64,000 nucleotides of DNA from Caballeronia sp. SBC1 (lineage in GTDB: Bacteria; Pseudomonadota; Gammaproteobacteria; Burkholderiales; Burkholderiaceae), in the NCBI RefSeq assembly GCF_011493005.1, contig NZ_CP049157.1, forward strand, positions 434,001 through 498,000, in the 5' to 3' direction. Position 1 is the stretch's first letter; every line of letters starts with the position of its first letter. The notes beneath the pieces are model-generated. The model made no database searches and was not told the DNA's origin. It saw nothing but the letters and a program-made list of their open reading frames with translations. This document shows, one piece after another, positions 36,880 through 46,216 of this stretch. The position numbers were made by a program, and so were the translations under genes.

Positions 36880-37857
36880 ATGTCTGATCTACCGAAATCA
36901 GTGAAAATCATAGAAGTCGGCCCGAGGGATGGCCTCCAGATTGAACCGAAGGTATTGTCGGTCGACGAGCGGGCGTCGATGATCGAGGACCTGCTCGCTT
37001 GTGGATTTCGTGAAATCCAGGTCGGGTCCTTCGTCAATCCGAAAGCCGTTCCGCAAATGGCGAACACGGACAAGGTCCTGGAGAAGCTGACTCCGCGAGC
37101 GGGCGTTGCCTATCGGGTGGTCGTGCTCAATCCGCGCGGGTTAAGGGAAGCGCTGGCAACGGGGCGCGCGGATGTCGAAGGACAGATTTCGATAACGGCG
37201 AGTGAGACGTTCGTAAAACGCAATACCAACCGTACTATCGATCAGACTTTTGATGAATTTCCGCAATGGGTCGGGATGTTCAGGGATGCGAACATAGACA
37301 CCACGATGATTGCCGTCATGGCTGCCTTCGGTTGCAACTTCGAGGGTTATATACCCTTGACCAAGCTTATCGATCTCATCGACCGTGCAAGACAGACTCT
37401 GGATGACAACGGCGCTCAGATGAAACACGTGACGCTGGCGGACACAATGGGTTGGGCCAATCCACTCCAGATCAAGCGGACGATTTCCGCGGTGTGGGAC
37501 CGCTGGCCCGACGTTGCCATCAAGCTTCATCTTCACGATACGCGCGGCGCCGCCGTAGCTAATGCGGTAGCGGCAATGGAACTTGGTGTGTCGGAATTCG
37601 ATTCCGCAGTTGGCGGCCTGGGCGGGTGTCCATTCGCTGGGCACAAAGGGGCCGGTGGCAAGATTAGCGCCGCTGGCAATATTTGCACTGAGGACCTGGT
37701 CTTCACGTGCGAGGAAATGGGAATCTCCACCGGCATCGACCTGGACCGGCTGCGTGAGGCGTCGCAGCGAGTCGAACAACTCGTCGAGCACCCGCTTCCT
37801 AGCAAGATCCTGAGAGGCGGTACATTGACAAACTTCAAGAGCAATCAGCGCGGCTGA
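36880..37857 (+). CDS. HMG-CoA lyase-family enzyme
   Basis: A 325-residue DRE-TIM metallolyase. EVGPRDGLQ (12-20) supplies the metal and catalytic Asp/Arg, HLHDTRG (217-223) two metal histidines, and GGLGGCPF (245-252) the cysteine loop of 3-hydroxy-3-methylglutaryl-CoA lyase. Such enzymes split 3-hydroxy-3-methyl-acyl-CoAs into acetyl-CoA (or pyruvate) and a keto product. It probably forms an operon with the iclR gene 19 bases downstream. The nearby hydratase pair and ligase could supply its CoA substrate (inference). Confidence 0.88.
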   Translation: MSDLPKSVKIIEVGPRDGLQIEPKVLSVDERASMIEDLLACGFREIQVGSFVNPKAVPQMANTDKVLEKLTPRAGVAYRVVVLNPRGLREALATGRADVEGQISITASETFVKRNTNRTIDQTFDEFPQWVGMFRDANIDTTMIAVMAAFGCNFEGYIPLTKLIDLIDRARQTLDDNGAQMKHVTLADTMGWANPLQIKRTISAVWDRWPDVAIKLHLHDTRGAAVANAVAAMELGVSEFDSAVGGLGGCPFAGHKGAGGKISAAGNICTEDLVFTCEEMGISTGIDLDRLREASQRVEQLVEHPLPSKILRGGTLTNFKSNQRG

Positions 37858-37876
37858 CAATGACGAAGCCAGGGAT

Positions 37877-38719
37877 ATGTTCGTGGCTAGAAAAGGAGCG
37901 CAGGTAGTGCCGATAGCTGATCTTGGAGACGACTCGGGCGATCGCCAGTTTGTAGCGGGGCTTGCGAAAGGGCTGTCACTGCTTCGCTTCCTCACAAAAG
38001 GGGAAGTACTGGGCACGACCGATCTGGCTCGACTGTCGGGGCTTCCGAACGCGTCGGTTTCGCGGCTTTGCTACACCTTGACGAATTTGGGCTACGTTGA
38101 ATATTTGCCCGAAGCCGGCAAATATCGTCTGGGTGACGCCTGCCTGTCGTTAGGCTATCTCTACATGGCTTCCGATCTGGTGAGCCATGTAGCGCGACCA
38201 CTTATGACCGAGCTTGCGGCATTCTCGGGTGTCCCGGTCTGCATTGCCCGTCGCCATGAACTCAGCATGAGGTACATCGCGAGGGAAAGCACGGACGATC
38301 AATTGTCATTGCGGTTCGGAGTTGGTTCAGTCGTCCCGATCGAGCGCACAGCCATGGGCCATGCTTATCTGGCCGGCCTGGATGAGGAGAAACGGCACGA
38401 GATGTTGGACCAGCTAGGGTCCAAAGTCCCCGATATGGACAGCTTTCGCGGGCGAATCGACGACAACATCGACTTGTTTAACAAGAAGGGATTTTGCATC
38501 GCTGACCGGATGCGGATGAAGCACGTTAGAGCGGTGGCCGCGCCTTTGCGAATGCCGGCCAGCGGCAGTGTGGTGGCTTTCAATTGCGGCGGAATTGCCG
38601 ACTATCTCGATCTGGCCTTCCTCATGAATGAAGTGGGGCCCCGGCTTGCCACCCTTGTTCGTGAGGTCGAAAGAATCCTTGAGTCGCAATCGCCACCACC
38701 ATCGCAGACCGAGAGGTAG
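37877..38719 (+). CDS. IclR-family regulator (paralogue B)
   Basis: A 280-residue regulator with the same winged helix (TTDLARLSGLPNASVSRLCY) and effector domain as paralogue A. It lacks the repeated Lys/Gln tail of paralogue A. It follows the lyase gene closely and lies behind operator site 3, so it should be under its own control. The DNA-binding helices of the two paralogues are identical, which suggests they read the same operator; differences cluster in the effector domain. Confidence 0.9.
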   Translation: MFVARKGAQVVPIADLGDDSGDRQFVAGLAKGLSLLRFLTKGEVLGTTDLARLSGLPNASVSRLCYTLTNLGYVEYLPEAGKYRLGDACLSLGYLYMASDLVSHVARPLMTELAAFSGVPVCIARRHELSMRYIARESTDDQLSLRFGVGSVVPIERTAMGHAYLAGLDEEKRHEMLDQLGSKVPDMDSFRGRIDDNIDLFNKKGFCIADRMRMKHVRAVAAPLRMPASGSVVAFNCGGIADYLDLAFLMNEVGPRLATLVREVERILESQSPPPSQTER

Positions 38720-38918
38720 TACTGCGAGAATGCGCCATCAATGTCCACATGGCGGTCCGGGGTGAAGTCTCTCCCGCCCTCTTTTCAGCCCACTACTACG
38801 TTGTGCTCACAGTAAATCAGAATCCCCTGAGCGCTTCATTGGTTCGATCTGCGCTGCAGGACGAGCGAATTTCTAAAAATCAGACAATCATGCAAAAGCA
38901 AACCGCGAAGGAGCAGTC

Positions 38919-39674
38919 ATGAATGAGGGACGCGTAGCACTTATTACGGGCGCATCGTCGGGCATCGGCCGGGCGACCGCAATCGCCTTTCTCCACGCCG
39001 GGTACAACGTCGTCATCACCGCGCGCCGCGCCGACCGGCTGGCCGAAACGGTAGATGCGGCCGGTGCAGCCGGGGCACGAGCGCTGTGCCATCCCGCTGA
39101 TGTGACCGATCCCGCCGCTGTGGAAGCCCTGTTCGACCATGCGGTTGAGCGCTTCGGTCGGATCGATGTCGTCTTCAACAATGCCGGCATCTCGGCTCCC
39201 GCTGTCGACATAGACCAGCTTTCGGTTGAGGCCTGGGCAGCCGTCGTGAACACCAACCTCACTGGGCCGTTCCTCTGTACGCGCCAGGCCTTCCGCGTGA
39301 TGAAGCAACAGTCTCCAATGGGCGGACGAATCATCAACAACGGGTCCGTCGCGGCGCATACGCCACGGCCTAATTCGGCACCCTACACTGCCACCAAGCA
39401 TGCGATCACTGGCCTGACCAAAGCGTCCGCGCTTGACGGGCGCCCCTACGATATCGCCTGCGGCCAGATCGATATTGGCAACGCCGCAAGTGACATGACT
39501 TCCAGAATGTCGACTGGAGCGCGTCAGGCCGACGGCCGCGTCATCCCTGAGCCGGCAATGGACGTGGCCCATGTCGCCGCCACCGTCCTCTACATGGCCT
39601 CGCTCCCCCTGTCGGCGAACATTCTGACGATGACCGTGATGGCGACCAAGATGCCCTACGTGGGACGTGGTTGA
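38919..39674 (+). CDS. short-chain dehydrogenase/reductase
   Basis: A 251-residue [19 protein letters not shown] (nucleotide site), [12 protein letters not shown], and the active set in [20 protein letters not shown] (Ser, Tyr, Lys). The C-terminal part is less typical, ending [10 protein letters not shown] rather than in the usual VDGG. GAAGGAG lies upstream. The substrate is unknown; its position suggests a hydroxy- or aldehyde step in the neighbouring catabolic route. Confidence 0.82.
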   Translation: MNEGRVALITGASSGIGRATAIAFLHAGYNVVITARRADRLAETVDAAGAAGARALCHPADVTDPAAVEALFDHAVERFGRIDVVFNNAGISAPAVDIDQLSVEAWAAVVNTNLTGPFLCTRQAFRVMKQQSPMGGRIINNGSVAAHTPRPNSAPYTATKHAITGLTKASALDGRPYDIACGQIDIGNAASDMTSRMSTGARQADGRVIPEPAMDVAHVAATVLYMASLPLSANILTMTVMATKMPYVGRG

Positions 39675-39923
39675 ATCCGTCGGGTCGGGCTCTGCCGGAA
39701 GCGCGTGCAAGCGGGGTTTAAGGTGAACGGAGTAACCTGAGCTTCACGCCATCGTTAAAAAGGACACACGAGCGCCCGGTTTTGTAATGCGACAGACCAG
39801 GTGCACTCACTCGGGGAGACGCGGAACAACTCAGGTTCTGTCGTGCAGCGTGAATTTTTTGTTCGCGATACGCTCAGTCTTCAGGGTCCTGCATTCTGCC
39901 TATTGCGCCAGCAATTAAAGCAT

Positions 39924-39940
39924 GCGAAAATAATTTCCAC
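39924..39940 (+). promoter_or_regulatory. IclR-type operator, site 4
   Basis: GCGAAAATAATTTCCAC has one intact half (ATTTCCAC) and a drifted half. TTGCGC lies 14 bases upstream, as at sites 1 and 2. It is about 265 bases before the hydratase/ligase operon. The rest of 39675-40203 shows no gene that I can recognise. Confidence 0.6.
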
Positions 39941-40203
39941 ATATTCAGCAACGAGATGACGAGAGCCGTTTTGCTTGGTCATGGCCACGGCTTTTTGCGT
40001 ACTCCCCAGTTGAGAAACCGCGCCGGGAAATTCAAAGGGGACGCTTCGGGTACATCGCCCGGATGTGCACCGGTATGCCCAGGGAGTAACAGCTGAGAAA
40101 CACGCTCCAGTCCGAATGTCGTCTCACGAGATGGCGCCGAAGAGCCGGTGAATGTGGCGCCTGAATGTCAAGCAGTCCAGGAAAACGAAAGGACGATTAC
40201 CCG

Positions 40204-40731
40204 ATGTCTTCTGATCAGGATTACTCAAGATATATTGGCCTCACCGCCCCTCCTACCACTGCGGCGGCCCCCCTCGAACAGGATACGCTACGGCGTTTCG
40301 TCCAAGCGACAATGGACGACGATCCAGTGTATTACGATGAAGAAGTGGCGAGTGCTTCGAAATATGGCGCAATTTGCGCTCCGCCGCTCTATCCGCTGCA
40401 CGCGTTTCGTCGTGCTTCCGGGACCGCTGACCCACTGGACGCGATCATAGAAAACCGCGACGCTGACGGTGCAGGCGACGGAGCTGATGCGTACTACGGA
40501 CTAGAACATATCAAGGTACCGTTCAACAGGATATTGAACGGAGGCCTTGAAGTGGAATCTTACCGCTGCCTGAGAAAGGGAGAGAAAGCGGTTGCCTCCC
40601 CTCGCTACAGCAAGGTGACACCGAAGAAAGGATCAAGCGGTGATTTTCTGCTCGTAACGATCGAAACGCGTTTTACCACGGAAGCAGGTGAACTGCTGAT
40701 GATCAGCAGACATACAATGGTGTGGCGATAA
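40204..40731 (+). CDS. FAS1-like/MaoC dehydratase subunit A
   Basis: A 175-residue hotdog-fold protein of the MaoC N-terminal/FAS1-like dehydratase type (RRFVQATMDDDPVYYDEEVA, then ICAPPLYPLHAF). Such subunits pair with a second MaoC protein to make a heterodimeric enoyl-CoA hydratase. AAAGGA lies 10 bases before the chosen ATG; an earlier in-frame ATG has no site. Its stop overlaps the start of subunit B (TAATG), implying equal synthesis. Confidence 0.8.
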   Translation: MSSDQDYSRYIGLTAPPTTAAAPLEQDTLRRFVQATMDDDPVYYDEEVASASKYGAICAPPLYPLHAFRRASGTADPLDAIIENRDADGAGDGADAYYGLEHIKVPFNRILNGGLEVESYRCLRKGEKAVASPRYSKVTPKKGSSGDFLLVTIETRFTTEAGELLMISRHTMVWR

Positions 40732-41237
40732 TGAGTGAATCTCTCTATTTCGAAGATGTCGAGGTAGGTCAGACCTTGATGCGGCTCAAGAAAGGGCCTA
40801 TGACGACTACCCATATCATGCGCTGGTCCTCTGCAATCGAGAATTGGCATAGGATTCACTACGACCAGCGGTTTGCGATCGACCACGACAAGCTGCCCGA
40901 CGTGCTGGTGAATGGATCATGGAAGCAGCACGTTCTCGCGCAAGTCATGAAGGATGGTCTCGGACCCGAAGGCTGGTTGTGGAAGATAAAGTTTCGTTAC
41001 GACAAGATGAACGTTGCGGGCGACACGATCTTCGCAGAAGCCAAGGTCGTGGAGAAGCAGGTTCTTGGCGGACTTGGTTTTGTAACTTGCCGTATCGCTC
41101 TGACAGATCAGAACGACACGATTAATACGTCGGGGTGGGCGATCGGTGTTTTGCCCCTGCGTGGCGGTCGCGCGGTTCCCTATCCGTTCGTGGTAGATCC
41201 GGCCTATGCTGATCTTAATCTTCCGAATGAAAGATGA
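40731..41237 (+). CDS. MaoC-family dehydratase subunit B
   Basis: A 168-residue hotdog protein. FEDVEVGQTLMRLKKGPMTT and HYDQRFAIDHDKLPDVLVNG resemble the hydratase motif region (Asp and His) of MaoC-type enzymes; the second partner usually holds the active site. Likely role: hydration of an unsaturated acyl-CoA made after the downstream ligase has activated the acid. It is translationally coupled to subunit A. Confidence 0.8.
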   Translation: MSESLYFEDVEVGQTLMRLKKGPMTTTHIMRWSSAIENWHRIHYDQRFAIDHDKLPDVLVNGSWKQHVLAQVMKDGLGPEGWLWKIKFRYDKMNVAGDTIFAEAKVVEKQVLGGLGFVTCRIALTDQNDTINTSGWAIGVLPLRGGRAVPYPFVVDPAYADLNLPNER

Positions 41238-41247
41238 GGATAGATCG

Positions 41248-42780
41248 ATGCGCCTGACAATACCGCAACTGCTTCACCACAATGTTCGCCATTTTGCAGA
41301 GAAGTGCGCGGTCACTATTGACGATCATGAGTTGAGTTTCCAGGCGTTGGCACGCCTGGTCGTCGAAGCGCGGAACTGCTTCGGCCCGCACGTCGCGCCA
41401 GGGGATCGGGTTGCGATATGGATGCCGAACTCATTCGCCTGGATCGCGAGTTTTCTCGCAATCCAGGAATTGCAGGGGATCGCGGTTCCCATCAGCACGC
41501 GGCTTACCGCGGTAGAGGTGAGCGCGCTCATTGAGGATTGTGGCGCCCGCGTGCTTGCCGTTTTGCCAAAGTATCGCGGACGCAACTATGTAGACGAAGC
41601 AGGTTCCATCGATGCACAACGCGCATCGGTAATCATAGAAGGTCCCTCCGACGAGTTGAAGGAAGACTGGCGGGCGCATATCCGGCAGCAGGCTGTGGGC
41701 GCGAACTCCCCGGAATTGCCGGATGGCATTTTCGGCATCATGTACACGTCCGGTACCACGTCGAAACCAAAAGGCGTGATGCTCACTGCCGAGAGCTATA
41801 TAAGAACCGCCCAATACGCCGCATTCTGTCAGCGCCTGACACCGTCCACCCGTTTCATGAGTCCCGCACCGTTCTTTCATTGCAGCGGCAGCATGCATGC
41901 GATCACCACATCTCTGGTTGCGGGTTGCACACTACACTCCATGTCGAGCTGGGACCCCGAACGCCTGCTCGACCTGGTAGAACATCACCGGGCGGACGTT
42001 TCGCACGGAATTTTCTTCCGCGATGTGCTCTCGCTAGGAGTGGAGAAGGTCCGCACCAAGCTCGCCACGCTCAAACTGGGATACGATCACGCCGGAAGCC
42101 AAATCATGCAGCTTCATGATGAAATTGGAATTTCCGGCATCTCCAACCTTTATGGAATGACGGAAACGTCGGGGATGTTCACCATGTGGTTCCCCGACGA
42201 TCCATTAATCAAGCGCGTGTCCGCAAACGGCCGGCCGCAGCCGGGAAACGAGATACGGATTGTGGACGCGGAAAGCGGCGCACCGCTGTCGAGTGACTGC
42301 CTCGGGGAAGTCCAACTTCGAGGACCGACCATCACCCCGGGCTATTTCGCCCAGCCGGAGGCCAACCGGCAGGCATTCACGGAGGACGGATGGTTCCGTA
42401 CCGGCGACCTGGGTTCCGTTTCCCCTGACGGGGAACTGCGCTATGTGGCGCGCCTGAAGGAAATCATCCGTGTCGGCGGCGAGAACTTCGCTCCCGCCGA
42501 AGTGGAGGAAGTGCTGCGTAGCGCATGCCAACAACAGAACCTCTGCGTGATCGGATTGCCCGACGATAGATTGCAGGAAATTCCCGTTGCGGTCATCGTA
42601 CAAAACGGCCCGGTAGCCTGGGACGAGGTATTGGCCGGAATGCGGGGCCGCCTGGCCCAATTCAAGGTACCAAGGCAGGTCTATGTCGCCGATGCTCTGC
42701 CGACAACGCCGGCCGGGAAGGTACAACGTAACGTCCTGGCAAATTGGATTGCTGAAGGAAAGCTCACGCGGGTCGCTTGA
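41248..42780 (+). CDS. AMP-dependent acyl-CoA synthetase
   Basis: A 510-residue adenylate-forming ligase. YTSGTTSKPKG (166-176) is the P-loop, YGMTETSGMF the A5 motif, GWFRTGDLG the A7 motif, and TPAGKVQRN carries the C-terminal lysine. The start at MRLTIPQLL is 10 bases after the MaoC stop, with GAGGA upstream; a longer frame overlaps the previous gene. The acid substrate is not identifiable, but operon order ligase, hydratase pair and, elsewhere in the regulon, an HMG-CoA-lyase-like enzyme suggests a branched or unsaturated organic acid. Confidence 0.88.
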   Translation: MRLTIPQLLHHNVRHFAEKCAVTIDDHELSFQALARLVVEARNCFGPHVAPGDRVAIWMPNSFAWIASFLAIQELQGIAVPISTRLTAVEVSALIEDCGARVLAVLPKYRGRNYVDEAGSIDAQRASVIIEGPSDELKEDWRAHIRQQAVGANSPELPDGIFGIMYTSGTTSKPKGVMLTAESYIRTAQYAAFCQRLTPSTRFMSPAPFFHCSGSMHAITTSLVAGCTLHSMSSWDPERLLDLVEHHRADVSHGIFFRDVLSLGVEKVRTKLATLKLGYDHAGSQIMQLHDEIGISGISNLYGMTETSGMFTMWFPDDPLIKRVSANGRPQPGNEIRIVDAESGAPLSSDCLGEVQLRGPTITPGYFAQPEANRQAFTEDGWFRTGDLGSVSPDGELRYVARLKEIIRVGGENFAPAEVEEVLRSACQQQNLCVIGLPDDRLQEIPVAVIVQNGPVAWDEVLAGMRGRLAQFKVPRQVYVADALPTTPAGKVQRNVLANWIAEGKLTRVA

Positions 42781-42865
42781 CTATCGAAGCTGATCCGCGT
42801 GTCACTGCGACGAATATTTTCTGCATTTTGTTTGCGATCCGTCGCATATCGAAAGGAGTGGCCGA

Positions 42866-43801
42866 ATGAAGCTGGTGTACTTCGATGATTTCAGGTTGGG
42901 TGTCCTAAAGAATGATTCCGTCTACGACGTCTCATTTATCGCCGGGGAAATTCCACATACCGGCCCTCATGACCTGATGACCGGGCTGATCAGTCAGTTC
43001 GACCGCCTCCGTGCGCGGCTGGAAAGCGCAACCGTGAGCAACGACGCAATACCGGTCGAAAGTGTCCGGCTGCGGCCGCCTCTCCCGCGACCGGGCAATA
43101 TCGTGTGTATGGCGCTCAACTACATCGACGGCAAGATCGGGCCCGAGCCCGCGCCGATTGATGCGTTCACGAAATCGACCGGTTCCATCATTGGTCCCGG
43201 CGAGACGATGATCCTGCCTGATTTTCCTGCCTTGGCCTTCGAGGGTGAGGCAGAAATGGCGGTCGTGATCGGCAAGCGGGCCAGTAACGTCAGCGCGACA
43301 GACGCGATGGATCACGTGTTCGGCTACGTGAATTTTATTGATGGCTCGGCGCGAGGCGCTCCCTCGCTGTTTCAGACGAAGGCGCGCCAGACTTTCGCTC
43401 CCATCGGCCCATACCTCGTGACAGCAGACGAGATCCCCGATCCGCACAACCTTCGTATCCGGCTATGGGTCAACGGCGTGTTGCGACAGGACTTCAGCAC
43501 GGGCGGAATGGCACATCGCATTCCGCGCTGCATTGAATGGGTGAGCTCGGTGCATGCGCTTGAGCCGGGCGATATCCTGGCAACCGGAACAAGCCATGAC
43601 GGATTGTCGAGCTTCCAGGATGGCGATGAAGTGGAACTAGAGACCGAGGGGCTTGGAAAGTTGCGTATTCTGGTACGTGATGATCTCAAGCGGACCTGGG
43701 AGCGGGACACTTGGCTGGAGCGGAAGAAAAAGCAAATTCCCGAAAGTGCGGTCCGTCAGCTATCAGGCAAATACGGGCCGGCCCACGATCCGCAGAATTG
43801 A
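42866..43801 (+). CDS. fumarylacetoacetate hydrolase-family protein
   Basis: A 311-residue FAH-fold enzyme. NIVCMALNYIDGKIG starts the catalytic domain; LAFEGEAEMAVVIGKRASNV holds metal-binding glutamates; GDILATGTSHDGL is the C-terminal signature (usually ATGTPxGVG). The family hydrolyses C-C bonds of acylpyruvates or isomerises and decarboxylates related diacids, including 2,4-diketo-3-deoxy sugar acids. AAAGGAG is eight bases upstream. It follows the ligase by 85 bases and may be in the same transcript. Confidence 0.85.
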   Translation: MKLVYFDDFRLGVLKNDSVYDVSFIAGEIPHTGPHDLMTGLISQFDRLRARLESATVSNDAIPVESVRLRPPLPRPGNIVCMALNYIDGKIGPEPAPIDAFTKSTGSIIGPGETMILPDFPALAFEGEAEMAVVIGKRASNVSATDAMDHVFGYVNFIDGSARGAPSLFQTKARQTFAPIGPYLVTADEIPDPHNLRIRLWVNGVLRQDFSTGGMAHRIPRCIEWVSSVHALEPGDILATGTSHDGLSSFQDGDEVELETEGLGKLRILVRDDLKRTWERDTWLERKKKQIPESAVRQLSGKYGPAHDPQN

Positions 43802-43877
43802 TACTCCCTGCCCTCTAGCAGTGTGGTCGTCGTATGGTCCCAAGATGCATCCTGGCCGCTGGGTTAGCCATCGACGA

Positions 43878-43941
43878 ACACCGCCTCGATAGTCGACGCG
43901 GTGTGACTCCCCCTGACCGACTGTCCTAGTCGGTGGTCAGG
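43878..43941. repeat. two imperfect stem-loops after the FAH gene
   Basis: ACACCGC/GCGGTGT around 43879-43903, and CCTGACC-GACT/AGTCGG-TGGTCAGG at 43912-43941 with a three-base bulge, lie in the 342-base gap before the aldehyde dehydrogenase gene. No T-run follows. They may end the operon; the gap holds no gene. A further hairpin CCTTAT-cgaa-ATAAGG is at 44089-44104. Confidence 0.35.
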
Positions 43942-44143
43942 ACTTCGACCGGGCGAAGGGACGCACTGGCTGGAACCGATCTTCCTGGGTGCGGCATAGG
44001 TCCTCCGGCAGCCATCTTAACGACGACGCTTGACCGAAGTCTAGACCGAATATTCGGCCCGGACCGCTCCCTTTTTACGATCAGTCATCCTTATCGAAAT
44101 AAGGTTGGCACATATGATGACGCAACGAGGTAAATGAACCGCC

Positions 44144-45580
44144 GTGGACTATACATACAAAGACGTTCTCCTCTTCATTGATGGAAACTGGCTTCCAGCG
44201 CAGGGCGGGAAAACAATCGCAGTAATTGATCCTGCCACCGAAGAACAGATTGGAGTCGTGTCTTGTGCTGAGCGGGAAGATCTGGATGCGGCGCTGGACG
44301 CGGTCAGCAGAGGGTTCAATGTCTGGCGCCACACGTCTGCATTCGAACGCGCCAAGATCATGCGAAAGGCTGCTGACTTATTGCGCGAACGAGCCCCTTA
44401 TATTGCGTGGCTGATGACGCGTGAACAAGGCAAGCCTCTGGCCCAGTCGACAGCTGAGATATTGGGGGCCGCAGACACGATCGAATGGTTTGCCGAAGAA
44501 GGAAGACGCACTTACGGCCAAGTAATCCCGGCACGTTCGCCAAACATTACTCAGATGACGGTGAAGCTCCCGGTTGGGCCGGTAGCGGCGTTCACGCCAT
44601 GGAACTTCCCGATTAATCAACTCGTTCGTAAGCTGTCTGCCGCGCTGGCCGCTGGATGTTCCCTCATTGTCAAGGCACCCGAGGAAACGCCCGCCTCACC
44701 TGCAGAACTCGTCCGCTGTTTCGTAGACGCGGGTATCCCGGCGGGGGTTGTTAATCTTGTGTATGGCGTACCGACCGTGATCTCCGAATATCTGATCAGT
44801 CATCCAGTTATTCGTAAAGTGACGTTCACCGGCTCAACCGTGGTTGGAAAACTTCTCGCCTCCCTGGCCGGTCAGCATATGAAGCGAGCAACGATGGAGC
44901 TTGGCGGTCATGCGCCCGTCGTCATTGCCGAGGATGCCGATCTCGATCAAGCGGTTTCGCTCATGTCAGCGTACAAGTTCCGCAACGCTGGTCAGGTGTG
45001 CATATCGCCTAGCCGTTTCCTTGTTCATGAACGGGTGGCTGACCGTTTTCTCGAGGGGTTCACTGCGGCTGCCAAGGCGATCAAGGTGGGCAACGGCCTT
45101 GATGAAGACACGTCCATGGGGCCGCTCGCCAATGAGCGCCGCATACTTGCACTCGAAGCCATGGTCGCCGACGCCCTTGAGTGTGGCGCCCGGTTGACGA
45201 CCGGGGGACACCGGATCGGTAACAACGGCTACTTCTTCGAACCAACCATCCTGGCAGACGTACCAGTGTCGGCAAAGATCATGAATGACGAGCCCTTCGG
45301 TCCTGCAGTTGTCATCAATCGATTTACAGATCTGGATGAGGCGATCGCAGAAGCCAATCGGCTGCCTTACGGTTTAGCTGCCTATGCTTTTACCCGTTCG
45401 GAAAAAACCGCTACTCGACTTAGCATGGAAGTTGAGAGCGGGATGATGACGATTAATCATCTCGGCTTCTCATTACCAGAGGTTCCATTCGGGGGCATCA
45501 AGGATTCCGGATACGGTACGGAGGGCGGGTCCGAGGCGATTGCGGCCTATTTGGAAACGCGGTTTATCACTCGGGTCTGA
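44144..45580 (+). CDS. NAD(P)-dependent aldehyde dehydrogenase
   Basis: A 478-residue aldehyde dehydrogenase similar to semialdehyde and glycolaldehyde/lactaldehyde dehydrogenases. PWNFP (152-156) has the oxyanion-stabilising Asn, MELGGH (251-256) the general-base Glu, and GQVCISP the catalytic Cys286. The start is GTG with GAGG 13 bases upstream, a rather long spacing; no better in-frame start exists. It would oxidise an aldehyde released by the aldolase or ThDP decarboxylase encoded nearby (inference). Confidence 0.9.
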   Translation: MDYTYKDVLLFIDGNWLPAQGGKTIAVIDPATEEQIGVVSCAEREDLDAALDAVSRGFNVWRHTSAFERAKIMRKAADLLRERAPYIAWLMTREQGKPLAQSTAEILGAADTIEWFAEEGRRTYGQVIPARSPNITQMTVKLPVGPVAAFTPWNFPINQLVRKLSAALAAGCSLIVKAPEETPASPAELVRCFVDAGIPAGVVNLVYGVPTVISEYLISHPVIRKVTFTGSTVVGKLLASLAGQHMKRATMELGGHAPVVIAEDADLDQAVSLMSAYKFRNAGQVCISPSRFLVHERVADRFLEGFTAAAKAIKVGNGLDEDTSMGPLANERRILALEAMVADALECGARLTTGGHRIGNNGYFFEPTILADVPVSAKIMNDEPFGPAVVINRFTDLDEAIAEANRLPYGLAAYAFTRSEKTATRLSMEVESGMMTINHLGFSLPEVPFGGIKDSGYGTEGGSEAIAAYLETRFITRV

Positions 45581-46216
45581 TTGAACCTGGCGTGGAAGTA
45601 GCCTTGAAGACGGTTTGCGGTCGCGGCGTCGAGGTGGTACTTCGATCAGATCACTTCGATCAGATCAATTTCCTAGCGGCGGCTGCGTCGTACCAAGGAC
45701 AGGTCCGCGCGTGCAGAGCTTGCTCGTACTTGCGCGCGGCAACTGATTTGATTCGTCGAAATAGCGAACCCCTTCTCGGTTGTACACGCAGCCGGCACTC
45801 GGTCACGTCCGCAGATACCCCAATCGCACCGCACGTTAAGAAACACTCATCACCGGGTGTTTGGTATCAGGCGGGAACACATCCCAGGTACCGTCACCTT
45901 GGCGGAAGAGATAGATTGCAAACGCCCCAGTTGATAGCGATGTCTCGACGCATACATAGCGCCTCTGATTCGCGCGTGCGCGACTTCCTCGTGTTATCCG
46001 CACCGACAGTGCAGGAGCCATCACAAGCCATTTTTCCACCATGAAACGCAAGGATCTTTCAGCCTTTTCCATTGGCTTCTCCTTCAATCTCGTTTCCGCT
46101 GATGCGGCTGGCCGACGTTCCCCTTTCCACTGCGCCGGTTGTATTCAGCGCTCCGAACGAATACCCAGTTGAGCTCGTGCACTCCCGTGCACGATGACCG
46201 ATCCGTGGCCTCGCCG
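45581..46216. other. intergenic stretch, no gene recognised
   Basis: No convincing coding sequence. It contains a perfect 14-base tandem duplication (ACTTCGATCAGATC twice, 45639-45666). A stem-loop TCGTGCAC/GTGCACGA (46175-46194) lies just downstream of the minus-strand gene that follows and is a possible terminator for it, though without a T-run. Confidence 0.45.

Noticed and set aside
27986..38719. The mirrored ABC locus as an assembly artefact
   Set aside because: The arms differ by scattered substitutions, by different deletions and by an extra lyase gene, which a duplicated contig end would not show. Long reads would still be the final check.
45639..45666. 14-base tandem repeat as a regulatory element or start of an array
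   Set aside because: Only two copies, no nearby gene start, and a similar two-copy 14-base duplication at 63660; slippage is the simpler explanation. No CRISPR-like repeat-spacer pattern exists in the window.
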